From positions 310,001 to 374,000 of the forward strand of contig JBBQVK010000001.1 in the NCBI GenBank assembly GCA_038211735.1: DNA of 64,000 nucleotides, given 5' to 3'. Position 1 is the stretch's first letter, and each line of letters opens with the position of its first letter. Below are positions 31,794 through 43,068 of the stretch, piece by piece. This DNA comes from JBBQVK01 sp038211735 (lineage in GTDB: Bacteria > Patescibacteriota > Gracilibacteria > Absconditabacterales > Absconditicoccaceae). The position numbers and the translations under genes are program-made. The notes under the pieces were generated by a model. The model worked only from the letters and a program-made list of their open reading frames with translations, was not told the origin of the DNA and did not search any database.

Positions 31794-33056
31794 CTACTTG
31801 TAGAATTGTGCGAAATGGTCTGTTTTTTTCTGAAGTATCTTATTGTTATTTTTGATTAGATTTAAGAACAAATACATAAAATGCTCTGCATAATCTTCTG
31901 TAGAAAGTGTTTGTGCGTAGTCAGTTACAAAATCACTATCCTTGCATGCGCTATTACGTACCGTACTACTTTTCCGACAAATATCTCCAAACTCTCCTGC
32001 TTTTGTGTCTTTGTAATAGTAGAAATGGTGCCCCAATTCATGAGTAACGATCTTTTCAAAAATAGTGTCAATATCCCTGAGTACAAAATAATTACCGCAC
32101 ATATTCACTTTGAGATGCAGTCAATTTGTATCGTAACTTACGTGATGTCAGTTTCCGTCTATAGTTTCTTTTAGCTCATACTTTCCATGGAATGCCTGGC
32201 AGCTATCCACAAATTCAAAATCTACTTTATCTTTTAGTATCTCGATATCCGACTTATCGAAAAGTCATGCTTGCGTAAGTTTATATAGTGATTTATACAC
32301 AGTCAATGCCATAAGAACTTCTGTCTTATTGAGAATTGATTTCGCATCGTCTGAGAGAGAGTCTTTGAAAGAGTTATTTAATCTTTTGAATGCAATATCT
32401 ACCCCTACTTTATCTTTATATTTTTTATTTTCTTCTATCATGATATCCAACAAATCTAATTTTGTTTGAACTCCATAAATATTATCAGAACTACCAAAAC
32501 CGCCGAAATCTTTTATGAGATCTGTCTCTTCCAGCTTTGCAATATGTTCGTTTCTCAATCGATCTTGTATAGAGTAAAACGTGTATTTTAGTGTACAGTA
32601 ATCAGCGTCATTGAGCTTATCAGCTCTAGTTTGAGCTGCATCAATGGCGTTATACAGTCTCCATGAATTCTTCAGCATTGCTGCGTTATTCAATATTTTA
32701 TATTGCTTTCATACATTCTTTTTTATGTTGTCTATATAGTTTTGTGCTCTTCCGATATCATCTCTTGAACACTCTTTGTTAAGTGTTTGTGAAAGTTCTC
32801 GTGCATTTATAAACGTATACATATCCGTACTCTCGACGCCTGATTTTATTTCGAGATCTCCCAATGCCGTCTTCACAGATGACGCAAATCATGCAACCGG
32901 AGCGAATAATAATCCAGAAATCACTACTTGAGCAAAAAATATTTTCATCCCTGCAAGTCCAATAACGATAAAATGCACATGAGCGAGATGTTCCCGATTA
33001 CAATGCTCATAAACATAATCACTAAACTCTTCGTATCTCTTGCCAAACGAACTCAT
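31794..33056 (-). CDS. Exported zincin-like metallopeptidase with cluster leader motif
   Basis: A 420-residue protein. It starts MSSFGKRYEEFSDYVYEH and has the cluster leader HVHFIVIGLAGMKIFFA, followed by a signal-like core ending PVAGFASS. A long helical part follows. Near the C-terminus THELGHHFYYY (about residue 339) is an HExxH zinc site, with EDYAEHF about 50 residues on as a candidate third ligand. So a secreted or surface zinc protease, family not recognised. It is the first gene of the three-gene cluster, 27 bases before the giant gene. Stop is TAG. Confidence 0.7.
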
Positions 33057-33162
33057 AAGTCGAATATTAGTACACGTAAAATATCACTAAAGTAAGTATA
33101 TTGGCCGTTCTATATAACACAAATGCCACGCGTTGTATGCTCTGAAGTACCATTATTTGCTA

Positions 33163-33190
33163 TTGACTCAATCTATTTAATATGTATAAA
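33163..33190 (+). promoter_or_regulatory. Promoter of the first H1-like gene
   Basis: TTGACT (33163-33168), 16-base spacer, TATAAA (33185-33190), 26 bases before the ATG. Confidence 0.6.
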
Positions 33191-33215
33191 GTGAATTCAC
33201 TAAACATTTAAAGTT

Positions 33216-33482
33216 ATGAGCAAAAAATCAAAAAAAGACAAAAAAGAAAAGAAGGCCAAAGCCGCCAAAATGAAGGCTTTGAAAAAAAAGCCTGTTGCGA
33301 AGAAGGCTGCAAAAAAGAAGGCCGCAAAAAAGAAGGTTGTGGCAAAGGAACCTGTAGTAAAGAAGCCCAAAAAGGCTAGCTTACCAAAGACCCTGGTGGT
33401 AAGGGGCAAAAAAGAGAAAAACACCGCCCTGAAAAAAACAGAGAAGAAGGCCGTAGCACCGAAAGCGGTGAAGAAGAAGTAA
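33216..33482 (+). CDS. Histone H1-like Lys/Ala-rich basic protein (short)
   Basis: An 88-residue protein, mostly Lys, Ala, Val and Pro with AAKKKAAKKK and VKKPKKA runs, no acidic core and few aromatic residues. Such sequences resemble the C-terminal tail of histone H1 and bacterial Hc1-like nucleoid proteins, so it may bind DNA or RNA (inferred from composition). It starts at ATG 33216 after its own promoter and ends at TAA before a terminator. A longer relative is at 63021-63917. Confidence 0.75.
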   Translation: MSKKSKKDKKEKKAKAAKMKALKKKPVAKKAAKKKAAKKKVVAKEPVVKKPKKASLPKTLVVRGKKEKNTALKKTEKKAVAPKAVKKK

Positions 33483-33511
33483 GAGGCCGGAGAATAAAAA
33501 CTACTTGAAAA

Positions 33512-33542
33512 TAAAGCCTGTTCGCATCGAGCAGGCTTTATC
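33512..33542. terminator. Terminator between the H1-like gene and glyQS
   Basis: ATAAAGCCTG and CAGGCTTTAT stem, 11-base loop. It lies between convergent genes. Confidence 0.7.
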
Positions 33543-33596
33543 ACATAAGAAAATTTCAAGATTTCTCGATTGTTTGGGTTTCTATCGCCATATTTC

Positions 33597-35045
33597 CTAC
33601 AACACAATCTCCTCGACCTTCACCCTCTTCTGCTCCATCGAATCTCTCTCTCTGATCGTAACTGTTCCATCTTCAATAGCCTGATGATCGATAGTCAGAC
33701 AGTACGGAGTTCCGATCTCATCTTGTCTGCGATAACGTTTTCCGATTGCGCCACCATCATCAAACTCACACGCATATAGTTTACTAAGTTTTCTGAAAAG
33801 TTCTTCGGCAAAGGCCATCTGTTTTTCATCTTTTTTGATAAGCGGTAAGATAGCAAATTTCACAGGTGCGATCGCTTTGGGAAATCTCAGAACAACTCTT
33901 GTTTCTTTTTCACCACTTCCGGCTGTATATTCTTCTTCGTCGTAAAATTCTAACATAGTCACCATCACTTGTCTTCCCAAGCCAGTTGACGCTTCGATAC
34001 ATCGTGGGATATATCTTTCTCAGGTACTCGGATCAGTATATTGCATGCTTACTTTAGAGTACTCTTGATGTTGGGTAAGATCAAAGTTTGTTCTATTGTG
34101 GATGCCTTGTACTTCACCAAATCACCAAGGAAACTCATATTCGATATCAGTCGCTGCTGCTGCATAGTGAGCTAATTTTTCATGATCTCTATATCTCAGA
34201 TGAGTTGGATCAATGCCAATAATTTCAGTCCAATACTGCATGCTATCCTCCTTCCATTGTTCATAGATCTCCTGTGCCTTCACTGGATCTGCTGGTACAA
34301 AATATTCTATTTCCATCTGTTCAAACTCTCTTGTTCTATACAAAAACTGTCATGGTGTGATCTCATTACGAAAGGCTTTTCCTATTTGAGCAAGTCCAAA
34401 CGGAATTCTTGCTCTTGTCGTGTCACAAATATTTCTAAAATTAGTAAACAACGACTGACATGTTTCTGGTCTCATATATATCTTGTTCGCATCGTCTGCA
34501 ACTGGTCATAAATGCGTATCAAGCATCAAGTTAAAGTGTCTAACTTCTGTCCACTCTGCATCTTTTCCTGTGGCAGGATTTCTTAATTTTTCACCTATGA
34601 TATAGCGATGCATTCCTTCATTTCCCCAAGCTTCAGGAGATAAATTCTCGAAACCATATGTTTTGCTCATGTATCCAAGCACACTTTCTTCCCCTCAAAA
34701 TCTTGCTACTTTTTCAGCAATACTTGTTTCTATAATCTTATCAGCACGAAATCTTTGTCCTGTTTTTTTGTCATCGACCAATGCATCAGCAAATCATCCC
34801 ACGTGTCCACTTGCGATCCATGTGGTTGGATGAGCTAATATAGTTGTATCCAATCACAAAATATCTTCTCTACTCCTCACGAAATAGTTCCATCGCAGAT
34901 CATAGATATTTTTTTTCAATTGAGAACCATATGGGCCGTAATCCCGCATGTTTGCAAGTCCTCCATAAATCTCAGAATTTGGATAGACGAATCCTCTTCT
35001 TTTTGCTCGCGCAACAATCGTATCAAGTGGGAACATAGGTGTCAT
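33597..35045 (-). CDS. glyQS: Glycyl-tRNA synthetase, homodimeric class II type
   Basis: Charges tRNA-Gly, and in this organism should also supply glycine for UGA through a tRNA-Gly(UCA). 482 residues: RRGFVYPNSEIYGGLANMRD and DYGPYGSQLKKNI start, motif 2 region FRNEITPGQFLYRTREFEQM, motif 3 IEASTGLGRQ, and the anticodon-binding domain near the end (LPLIKKDEK, CEFDDGGAIGKRYRRQDEIG). The anticodon domain is the part that must accept the UCA anticodon; nothing odd is obvious by eye. Several TGA. Stop is TAG. Confidence 0.95.
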
Positions 35046-35094
35046 TAATCATAAAGTAAACTTCACTATAGCAAAGTAGCAAGTGCTTTCAAAT

Positions 35095-35122
35095 ACAAAA
35101 AAAGAGCGGTTAAGCTCTTCTT
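35095..35122 (-). terminator. Terminator of the Nudix gene at 35154
   Basis: On the minus strand AAGAGC pairs with GCTCTT around TTAACC, followed by seven T. It lies in the gap between the Nudix gene stop and the glyQS start. Confidence 0.75.
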
Positions 35123-35153
35123 TTGGGATATATGTTTTTATTTAAATACTTAA

Positions 35154-35615
35154 TTATAGCAGCTCCAACAACTCCTGATTCTGTTCCAATATCTCCTGCA
35201 TAGACTTCCAAGTTTCGGTATTGGGACTCATTGAAAGGAAGTCATCTTGTGGGATCCATTGATAATCATAGATTTCAGAGCTTTCTGGCATATCTACGAT
35301 TCCTTGTGCGCGAGCGAAGAAATCAAATTCTAGAATTTGCACCGTTCATTTTATTCTGTGTTCATATTTTACTTTACGAATACTTACAGGAAGTGGAAAG
35401 GAAACTACATTACGATCTGAAAAAACCGTATCAGATCATATAACATTTATATCCAATCCTAACTCTTCATGCACTTCTCTTTCGAGAGTTTCATAAATCG
35501 TTTCTCCTTCTTCTAGATGACCACCAGGAAGTACCCACAATTGATCATTCGCATTTCTAACCAACAAAAGATTATCTTCTTCGTCGAAAATAAATGCACG
35601 TACACAAATTTCCAT
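35154..35615 (-). CDS. Nudix hydrolase, MutT type
   Basis: A 153-residue protein with Nudix box GGHLEEGETIYETLEREVHE plus ELG, preceded by the strand LLLVRNANDQLWVLPG, typical of MutT-like NTP pyrophosphohydrolases. The start ATG at 35615 is preferred to a GTG five codons upstream. Two TGA codons are read as Gly. Stop TAA is followed by a terminator. Substrate unknown. Confidence 0.9.
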
Positions 35616-35698
35616 CACACTACATAACACAATAAAAGATTATTGATTGTGTTAATTATAGCTTGTTTGTCCAAACTACGCAACTTTTGAGTGACTTT

Positions 35699-36577
35699 TT
35701 AGTGGGTTTTAGATTGCACAATCATTGGCATTTTAAGGCCTGAATGGCTCGTTTGGAGTCATTCCATGATGCCAGCAGCTCTCATAGCTCTGATCATCCT
35801 AGTCATGCCAATACCTCATCCACATCTTGGGAAGAAAGTATGCTTCAGAAAGGCTTCAAGTTCATCGTCTACGCGCTGTGTTCCGAACTGATTATACAGC
35901 GTCTTGGCATACAACCCGCCGCTAATTGTTTTAAATTGTCTTCTCATCTCATCTGGATCACACGCTCTTTCAGCAGATCCTATCGTTTCCATACCTCGCA
36001 TAAGCACATCTACTTTCTTGGCATGATCACCATCCTTTTTCATGTTCCAGAATGGGCTTGTGTACTGAGGGAAATCAGTCAAAAAGACCACTTCTCCGAC
36101 CTCGTCAGCAATTGCCCCTTCGTGCGCATGAGTTAGTTCTTTGACTTCATATTTATCAGCCATCTCATCATAACTCTTACGTTGAAAATCAGTCACTTCG
36201 GCAAATCCCATCCATTCGAGTAGTTCTATTTCAAATTGGATTAACGTCTCCATCCCACCGGGCATTTCAAACTCAAACATTGGGAAGATCAAATCGTGCC
36301 TCCCAGCGACGGGATTGGGTTCCAATCTATAACTCGTCGTTACACAAAAAAATCCAGGGACATCCGGATTTTCTAACAACTCATACTCCAATCGCATCTG
36401 CCCCGTCTGAGGTAACGGTCGCTTCTGCTCGCCGTACATGTACGTGGCAATTGTCGTAGGGTCTTCACACGCCGCCAGAATACTCAATCTCGATTGCGGA
36501 TGTACTTCGATAAATCATTTAGATAAAAAAAAACTCCTCATTACCTGAGTAGCCACGTGAAAGTCTGAGTAGTGCAT
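35699..36577 (-). CDS. Amino acid-tRNA ligase-related protein (class II core without anticodon domain)
   Basis: A 292-residue protein with class II D/K/N-type synthetase motifs: helix and strand FFLSKGFIEVHPQS (motif 1 area), VTTSYRLEPNPVAGRHDL followed by FPMFEFEMPGG (motif 2 area), and FFPRCGGGIGMTRMIRAM (motif 3). There is no N-terminal OB-fold, so it should not read an anticodon in the normal way. Possible roles: an asparagine synthetase-like enzyme, a protein modifier as in EpmA/GenX, or a partial synthetase. Two TGA codons are Gly, including one in motif 3 and one near the C-terminus. Confidence 0.72.
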
Positions 36578-36683
36578 GTATATAGTATAGCAAATAAAAA
36601 CCTTTGAGGAATTTCATTTGCTTTGTTCTCTTTCGAAACCTCCATCAAGATATGGATTTGATAGTACGATTGCAAGATAATTA

Positions 36684-38495
36684 TTACGCTTTATTTTGAT
36701 AATTATTGGCTTTGAGCGAAATTGATACTCTCTCCTGTTTTCTTTTCTCTACCACAGCTTTTAAGGCATTAAGATCCAACGGAATATTATCTTTTCCATT
36801 CCCTTCTGTTAAAGGAAGTCATTTATCTTTTCATCGAGTAGGAGAGTAGATACGAATTTGTTTCATTAAATACTTTTTCTTAGACTCATCAAGATCTAGA
36901 GCATCGAACTCTTGCTCAACTTTTTCTTCTACCTCATAGTGATCAATATAGTTAGATTTTTCATCATGCAGTTGTTCTACATATTTGCGTAGTTGTTCGA
37001 CAGGTTGTTTTCTCATAACTACTTCATCTTTAATAGCTTCATATTCTACTTTCTGAGGCTCTGTAATGTCGTAAGTGCTTACAAGCTCGTCCAAACCTTG
37101 GATATATTGGAACTCATTGATAGGATGTTCTATCACTATAGCATCTTCTGGAATATGGATAAGCTGGCTTTCTTTGATCTTCTGGCGCACCTCTATTTCA
37201 ATCTGCGCTATATGCTCTTTATCGAACTCTCCCTGCAGCAAGGTATCTAATATTTTCTTCACCTTCTCTTCAACCATAGCCTTTTCTAAGGGTTTAATTT
37301 GGTCATTCATAAAGCTCAAATCATCTTCATCGAACTGATTTAAATAAGCGAAATCAAACTTCTTTCCTCCATCAAATTCGCACTGCATCAAACGCGCAAT
37401 CATTCACAAACGATCTACTAATTTCTTAATCTCTTTAGTATCTTTGATACTATCGATATCGTTGTACTCTTCTTTTACTCCGGAAGTTTGTTGTAAGAGT
37501 GAAACTGCACTACGGATCAACTCATCACGATTTTCTAATTTTTTAAGCTTACTTCTAAGAAGTAGTTGTCTAGTTTTTCTATAAGGATACACATATGGCC
37601 ATTTTGCTTCTCCTTCAAAACCATCTGCAAATCAACTAACTAAAAAATGAGTTAATAAAAAAATCATGACAGCTGAAATTCGTATTCCAAGTTTAACCAG
37701 GTTAATGTTTTCTAATGCCTTATCGACTGAAATCATTGCTACAGCCAAAATGGCTACAACCGATGCAATAAATCACCCTAAAATGTGAACAGTACTATTA
37801 TCATTTCCTTCTATAGCATCCTCTAAATCGTCTAGTACATTTTTTATCCTAGCAATCTCCTCTGTCGTCCCCAAGTACCCATAATCCGCTAGTCTTTCAT
37901 AGATAGCTCTCGCTTCTGTGGGGTTACAGTTATAGAAATCTCTCACTTTTTTCATTCCTTGTGAGATGAGTGGACTATTTTCTTGTTCACCAAGTTCGAA
38001 TGGTCCTAGGTTTTTCTCAACAGAGATATTATGGAGTTCGAGGATGGTTTGTTTCCATTGTTCTACACGACTCTTATCTGCGTACACTTCCATCACTCCT
38101 GCTGTTCCACCAAACTCTTGTAGAATAAGGGTTGATGCATCTTCCATTCTTGCGCTGTCTCACAGTTTCATATTATCTAAAATGATAGCAAGTTGTGGAA
38201 TCTCTCTTCACTTCTGTCTACGTAAAGCAACTAACTTATCATATTGGGGTGTATATTTATTCACTTGCTGTTGGTCTCGTTGTTTTCCTACGTTTACAAT
38301 TTGATCTAATGTCTGTGTGAACTGCTCTTTGGAAATTCACAAGAGTTCTCGCGGAGAGGTTACATAGAGATTATCCTCGCTAAATAGATCAACGATTTCT
38401 GCTGAGGAGGTTGTATTATTACCCGAGAAACTACTACCTGGGTGATTGGTAGAAGAAAGTTCGTTATTATTGTGTAGATTCGATGTTCTCTTCAT
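36684..38495 (-). CDS. Two-helix membrane protein of unknown function with coiled coils
   Basis: A 603-residue protein. A Ser/Asn-rich, soluble N-terminal half (about 250 residues) is followed by two membrane helices (ILGGFIASVVAILAVAMIS and ISAVMIFLLTHFLVS) and a long charged C-terminal half predicted helical, with EKVEQEFDALDLDESKKK-like stretches. Both large domains would be on the same side of the membrane. TGA-coded glycines occur in the first hydrophobic segment and elsewhere. A strong promoter lies just upstream. No family recognised. Confidence 0.65.
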
Positions 38496-38520
38496 AGAAA
38501 GACGGCTTTCTAAATACTAT

Positions 38521-38549
38521 ATTTTATCGGTAATAGCCAAAAAAGTCAA
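38521..38549 (-). promoter_or_regulatory. Promoter of the 603-residue membrane protein gene
   Basis: On the minus strand TTGACT (38544-38549), a 17-base spacer and TAAAAT (38521-38526), 26 bases before the ATG at 38495. Confidence 0.65.
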
Positions 38550-38616
38550 ATTACGCCCTGTCACGCAAAAGTCCAAAAATCGTATACCTAGTACGCTTTA
38601 TATCCTCCTTATTACC

Positions 38617-39927
38617 ATGAAAAATCTCATAATCGGGCTTGTAGTGGCTGTCTTAGGAGTATCCCTAACGCAGGCCGCACTATTTGTGCCCTCAGTCACC
38701 TTAGACACGACCAAAGCTCAGAATTACACACACGCAATAGACACTTTTATAGAAAAATTTGTAAGTAACAAAACTGATGTATTTCTAGAAGATACGTTCA
38801 ATTCAATAGACAGCAAAATTACAACGATGTTAAAAAAAACTTGATTATCAGACACTACAATCTTTATACTTGAATACATTCAGTATCGAGGCAATAATCG
38901 ATTGAGTGACAACAGTGTAAATACTGGAAATGATACTTGAAGCAGTAACGATCAATCCAAAACGATTGATATAAGTAAGTATGATGCAGGGATTAAAACT
39001 ATTTCAGCTGGGATAGAATCGATACCAGTTGCTAAGTTTGAATTAAATGCAACTCTTGAAAAAGTAGAATTGAGAGAATTCTCGATTATTGCGTCATCTG
39101 ATACATTTGGAGATGCAATAAAATATGTACGTATCTATGATAAAGATTGAAAATTATTGGCAACACAGCGTCCGAATGGGACTACCGCTACTATTAGCAA
39201 TTCAAATATTACATTGGATATCGGCTCTAACTTTTTCTATATTACGTTGGAACCCTATGCAATTGGTGGTTGAGTAGAAGCACCGCAAACGTCTTCATTT
39301 ACGTTAAAACTACGTACCGATGAGGCAGTATGAAAAACAAGTAATAAAACTATCGCGAGTAAAACAACAAGCGATACGTTAGATACTATTACCATTGCTC
39401 CTATCATTATTTCATCGATTGAGCTTGTCGATTCATATCAGTGATACCATGTAGACAGCGCTCTTTACAACAACGTTAAAGCGGATCTAGCAATTGTAAA
39501 AATAAATATCGCTGAAAGCTCTAGTTTTAATACTACTAATTCTAGCGACCTAAAAGCAATCTTACAAACACTTACCGTTAAGTTATATGACGGTACACAA
39601 GCAGCAAATATTGCCAACACGTTAGAGATCAAGCGCATCAATAGCACATCAAATGCTGTGATGGCAGATGTGAATGGAGACCTTATTTCATTCGATCTTA
39701 CCTCATTCACTAACGACAGAAATATAATAAGCGCATGAAATTACATTGTCTTGATGATTAGGTGAACACCTTCACTTGATGCTAGCAAAAGGGAGACAGT
39801 AAAAATCGAGTTAGATAATGCCAATGCAGCTGTACTTGCATACACGACTACTGATAACAGTGCACCCACTCTCACTACCGAGTCTATGCAACCAACATTT
39901 ATAGGTAGCGTGAGTATCCATGATTAA
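38617..39927 (+). CDS. Exported beta-rich protein of unknown function
   Basis: A 436-residue protein with a clear signal peptide (MKNLIIGLVVAVLGVSLTQA). The mature part is Thr/Ser/Asn/Ile-rich with alternating strands (for example KFELNATLEKVELREFSIIA, SNFFYITLEPYAIGGG), typical of surface adhesin-like or S-layer-like proteins. Nine or more TGA codons are read as Gly. It is followed by a strong terminator. Family not recognised. Confidence 0.75.
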
Positions 39928-39993
39928 ATTGAAAACTTACCATTGAGAATGAATTTAGGAAAAGCGTATTGGGAGGGGGAATAATGAAGGCAC

Positions 39994-40026
39994 AAAAAAG
40001 GGACCGACTTCGTCGGTCCCTTTTTA
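39994..40026. terminator. Strong terminator after the exported beta-rich gene
   Basis: AAAAGGGACCGA and TCGGTCCCTTTT, 12-bp perfect stem with a CTTCG loop and flanking A and T runs, so usable by both convergent genes. Confidence 0.9.
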
Positions 40027-40069
40027 CTATTTACATTTACTCACTACTCGAACACCTTAATTCGTTAGG

Positions 40070-42718
40070 TTACTTACTCTTATCGTTTTTGGTACTCTTG
40101 CTTTCCATTTTCATGATCTGATCGATTAATCCTGGTTCGATCTTCTCATAGATATACCTCTCGAGAGGACGTGCGCCATATGCAGGGTCGTACACTTCAT
40201 CGACAATCTTTGATATCTTATCTTTGGTAAAGGTAGGCATTTTGACACCTTCCTTTTGTTTCCATAAGGTAGTAAACTCTTCGTACTTATTTTTGAAGAT
40301 AGAGATCATAATATCTTTGTCTAATGGTTGGAAGACTATCATTGCGGTCAGTCTATTTATAAGCTCTGGAGCGAGGAGTTGTTTAACTTCAGTGAGGACT
40401 CTATCCTTAACGCGTTTGAAGTCAGCAGTAGCTACAGAAATAGTACTATCTCCAGCGCTGAATCCTATAGTAGATTGTTTCTTACCAAACTCTTCTGAAC
40501 CTATGTTTGAAGTCATAATTACGATTGTGTTTTTGAAGTCGATCCATCTACCTTTGTTGTCTTTTAGATGTCCTTCATCCATAATCTGGAGCATCATATT
40601 CAACACATCAGGAGCAGCCTTTTCTATTTCGTCAAACAATACAACGCTATAAGGTTTTCTTCTTACTTGTTCAGTAAGGACTCCACCTTCTTCGTATCCA
40701 ACATATCCAGGAGCGGCTCCAATCAATTTAGAAGACGAATGTCTTTCCATAAATTCAGACATATCTACTCTAATCAATGACTTATCACTACCGAAAAACT
40801 CTTTTGCGAGAAGTTTTGCTAAATACGTTTTACCAACCCCAGATGCTCCCAAGAATAAGAACGATCCAATAGGTTTATGTTGTTGTACAGCAGAGAGTCT
40901 GTTTCTTCTGATTGCTTTTACGACCGCATCTACCGCTTCGTCCTGTCCATGAATAAACTGTTTAAGATCTGTATCTAATCTTGCAAGCCTATGCATCTCG
41001 GATTCAGTGACCTGATCGACGGGAATGCCCATTTTATCTGCTAACACCTGTCCAATATTGTCTACACCTACGGTTGGTCTGAGATGTTTAGGCAACGCAT
41101 GTTGTTGTCTCATACCTTTCATTTTCTTCTTTAGTTCTTCTTCTTCCTCTTTAAGTTCAGCCGCTTTGAAGTAATCTTGTTTTTCAATTGACTGCTCAAT
41201 ATCTTTTTGGATTTTTAAAATCTTCTGTTCAAGTTGTGACCGCTCATTGTTGGATTGTAATTTAGATTGAAGAGTCGAAAGTCTTGCGCAAGCTTCATCG
41301 ATGATATCAATAGCTTTGTCAGGTAAGTGCTTATTCATCATATATCTTACACTGTAGATCACCGCTTTTGAAATAGCTTCATCACTAATATTTACTCCAT
41401 GATAATCTTCAAACCTTTCTTTGAGTCCTTGTAAGATTGCTATAGCAACTTCTTGTGAAGGTTCGTCGATTGAAAGTTCTTGGAATCTTCTCTTAAGTGC
41501 AGCATCTTTTTCGATATGTTTTTGATATTCGTCAAAAGTTGTAGCTCCAATCAATTGAAGCTTCCCTCTTGCGAGCATAGGTTTGAGCATATTAGCAGCA
41601 TCTGCAGAACCTTCTGCATTTCCCGCTCCGATAATCGTATGAATTTCATCGATAAACAGAATGATATTATTCATAGGGTCAATTGACTCTTCAATAATTG
41701 CTTTCAATCTTGCTTCAAACTCACCTCTATATTTTGTGCCTGCTACGAGCGATCCCATATCAAGCATCATAATTCTTTTGCCTTGGAGTTTTTCAGGAAC
41801 TTGTTTGTTGAAAATTCTTTGTGCAAGTCACTCAACAATAGCAGTTTTACCAACTCCAGCTTCTCAGATAAGGAGGGGATTGTTTTTCGTCTTTCTCAAA
41901 AGCGTATAGATAATCTGATCAATCTCTTTCTCCCTTCCAATCACTGGATCCAGAAAACCTTGCTCTGCTTCGTGCGTAAGATCACTAGCAAAGTACTCTA
42001 TAGTAAGTTTTTTCTCTTCATCATTTTTGACTTGGGTGTCGATACTTGTATCGTCAGACCCGTCAATTGTATCAGGGTTCGCTTGCATCAAGAAATTTTC
42101 ATCGATATTAAAGTCTCATTGCATCATCTGTTCTATCTCTTCACGAGTTGCTCCAGACATCTTTCCCATATCGATAAACATCTCCATCTGTTGGACATCT
42201 AATCCCAAATTGTTAACCATATTGTTCATCATTGCAAAAAACTCTACTGGCGATAGATCTACTTTTGCGGTAATGGTCATCACTTTGAGTAATGTTTTCT
42301 TGCTAGCAGATAAATCTACTCCTTGCTCTATCAAATATCCTTCCATCTCTGGAGACAAACTATGAAGAGCAATATAGAACAATGCTAGAAGATTCAACTT
42401 CTCTATACCTTGCTTCTTGAGCATTAAGAACTGCTCCTGGATTGAAGCATCTAATTGAAATTTAATACGGCTTTGTCCAGGAATCTTCTTGAGCGTTTGA
42501 TAGGTCTCTTCGATATATCGCTGGAGCGCCTTATCGTCTTTGAATCCAAATAACTTCCAAAACAAGTAAGCAAATGGATGCTTTTTCGTGTACTTATATA
42601 CTCCTAGCAAAATATCATCTGCGACGATCAGTTTTTCACCGCGTTGATAACTAAATAATCCCGCCTGCGCGACACAATCTAGATAATCTTTGGTAAAACT
42701 AAAGGTATATTTTTTCAT
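40070..42718 (-). CDS. clpC: ClpC-type AAA+ ATPase (Clp protease regulatory subunit)
   Basis: Unfolds proteins for ClpP. 882 residues with two AAA modules: Walker A GEAGVGKTA (first) and GASGVGKT (second), Walker B ILFIDEIHTIIGAG, and PYSVVLFDEIEKAAPDV. A short coiled middle domain (SQLEQKILKIQKDIEQ) is of ClpC size, not ClpB. An IGF tripeptide in STIGFSAGD lies where the ClpP-docking loop is expected. The N-terminal 200 residues do not match the usual Clp N-domain. The last 566 residues contain no TGA, while the first third has several. ATG 42718 is chosen over an upstream GTG. Confidence 0.92.
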
Positions 42719-42843
42719 ACGATACACAGATAACTAAACATATAAAACCAATGTAACTATTGTACGTAGAAGGCACGAATTATTCAAGTAGTTGCGTAAT
42801 TTTATCGTAGTTCTTGTTTACAATAATATAAAAGTATCGCTAC

Positions 42844-43068
42844 TTAGTCTTGGTTTTTTGAACGCTTTTTCTTGTCATGGATAAACTCCTCTTTCATCAT
42901 TGCATACCCGCGTTGTAAAAAGCCTACGCCACGGAAGATTTTTCTCTTTGCGCGTTTTCGAAATGACTTTCCTTTTGGTGACATTGAAAAACCAGTCATA
43001 CCAATCACTGCTGATCAGATAACTGCTCACATAATCCATTTGTTCAAACGACTTTCGGTCTTTCCCAT
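42844..43068 (-). CDS. YtxH-like small membrane protein
   Basis: A 74-residue protein: MGKTESRLNKW, then a Gly/Ala helix GAVIGSAVIGMTGFSMSPKG, then a basic amphipathic stretch KSFRKRAKRKIFRGV. The Gly-rich helix followed by a P-K-x-G-K-x-x-R turn is the YtxH layout. Two TGA codons fall inside the helix, so the gene is invisible under the standard code. A longer standard-code frame on the same strand in another phase is a shadow. Role unknown. Confidence 0.6.

Noticed and set aside
33200..33607. 135-codon minus-strand frame rich in Phe and Ala
   Set aside because: Antisense shadow of the Lys/Ala-rich H1-like gene at 33216-33482.
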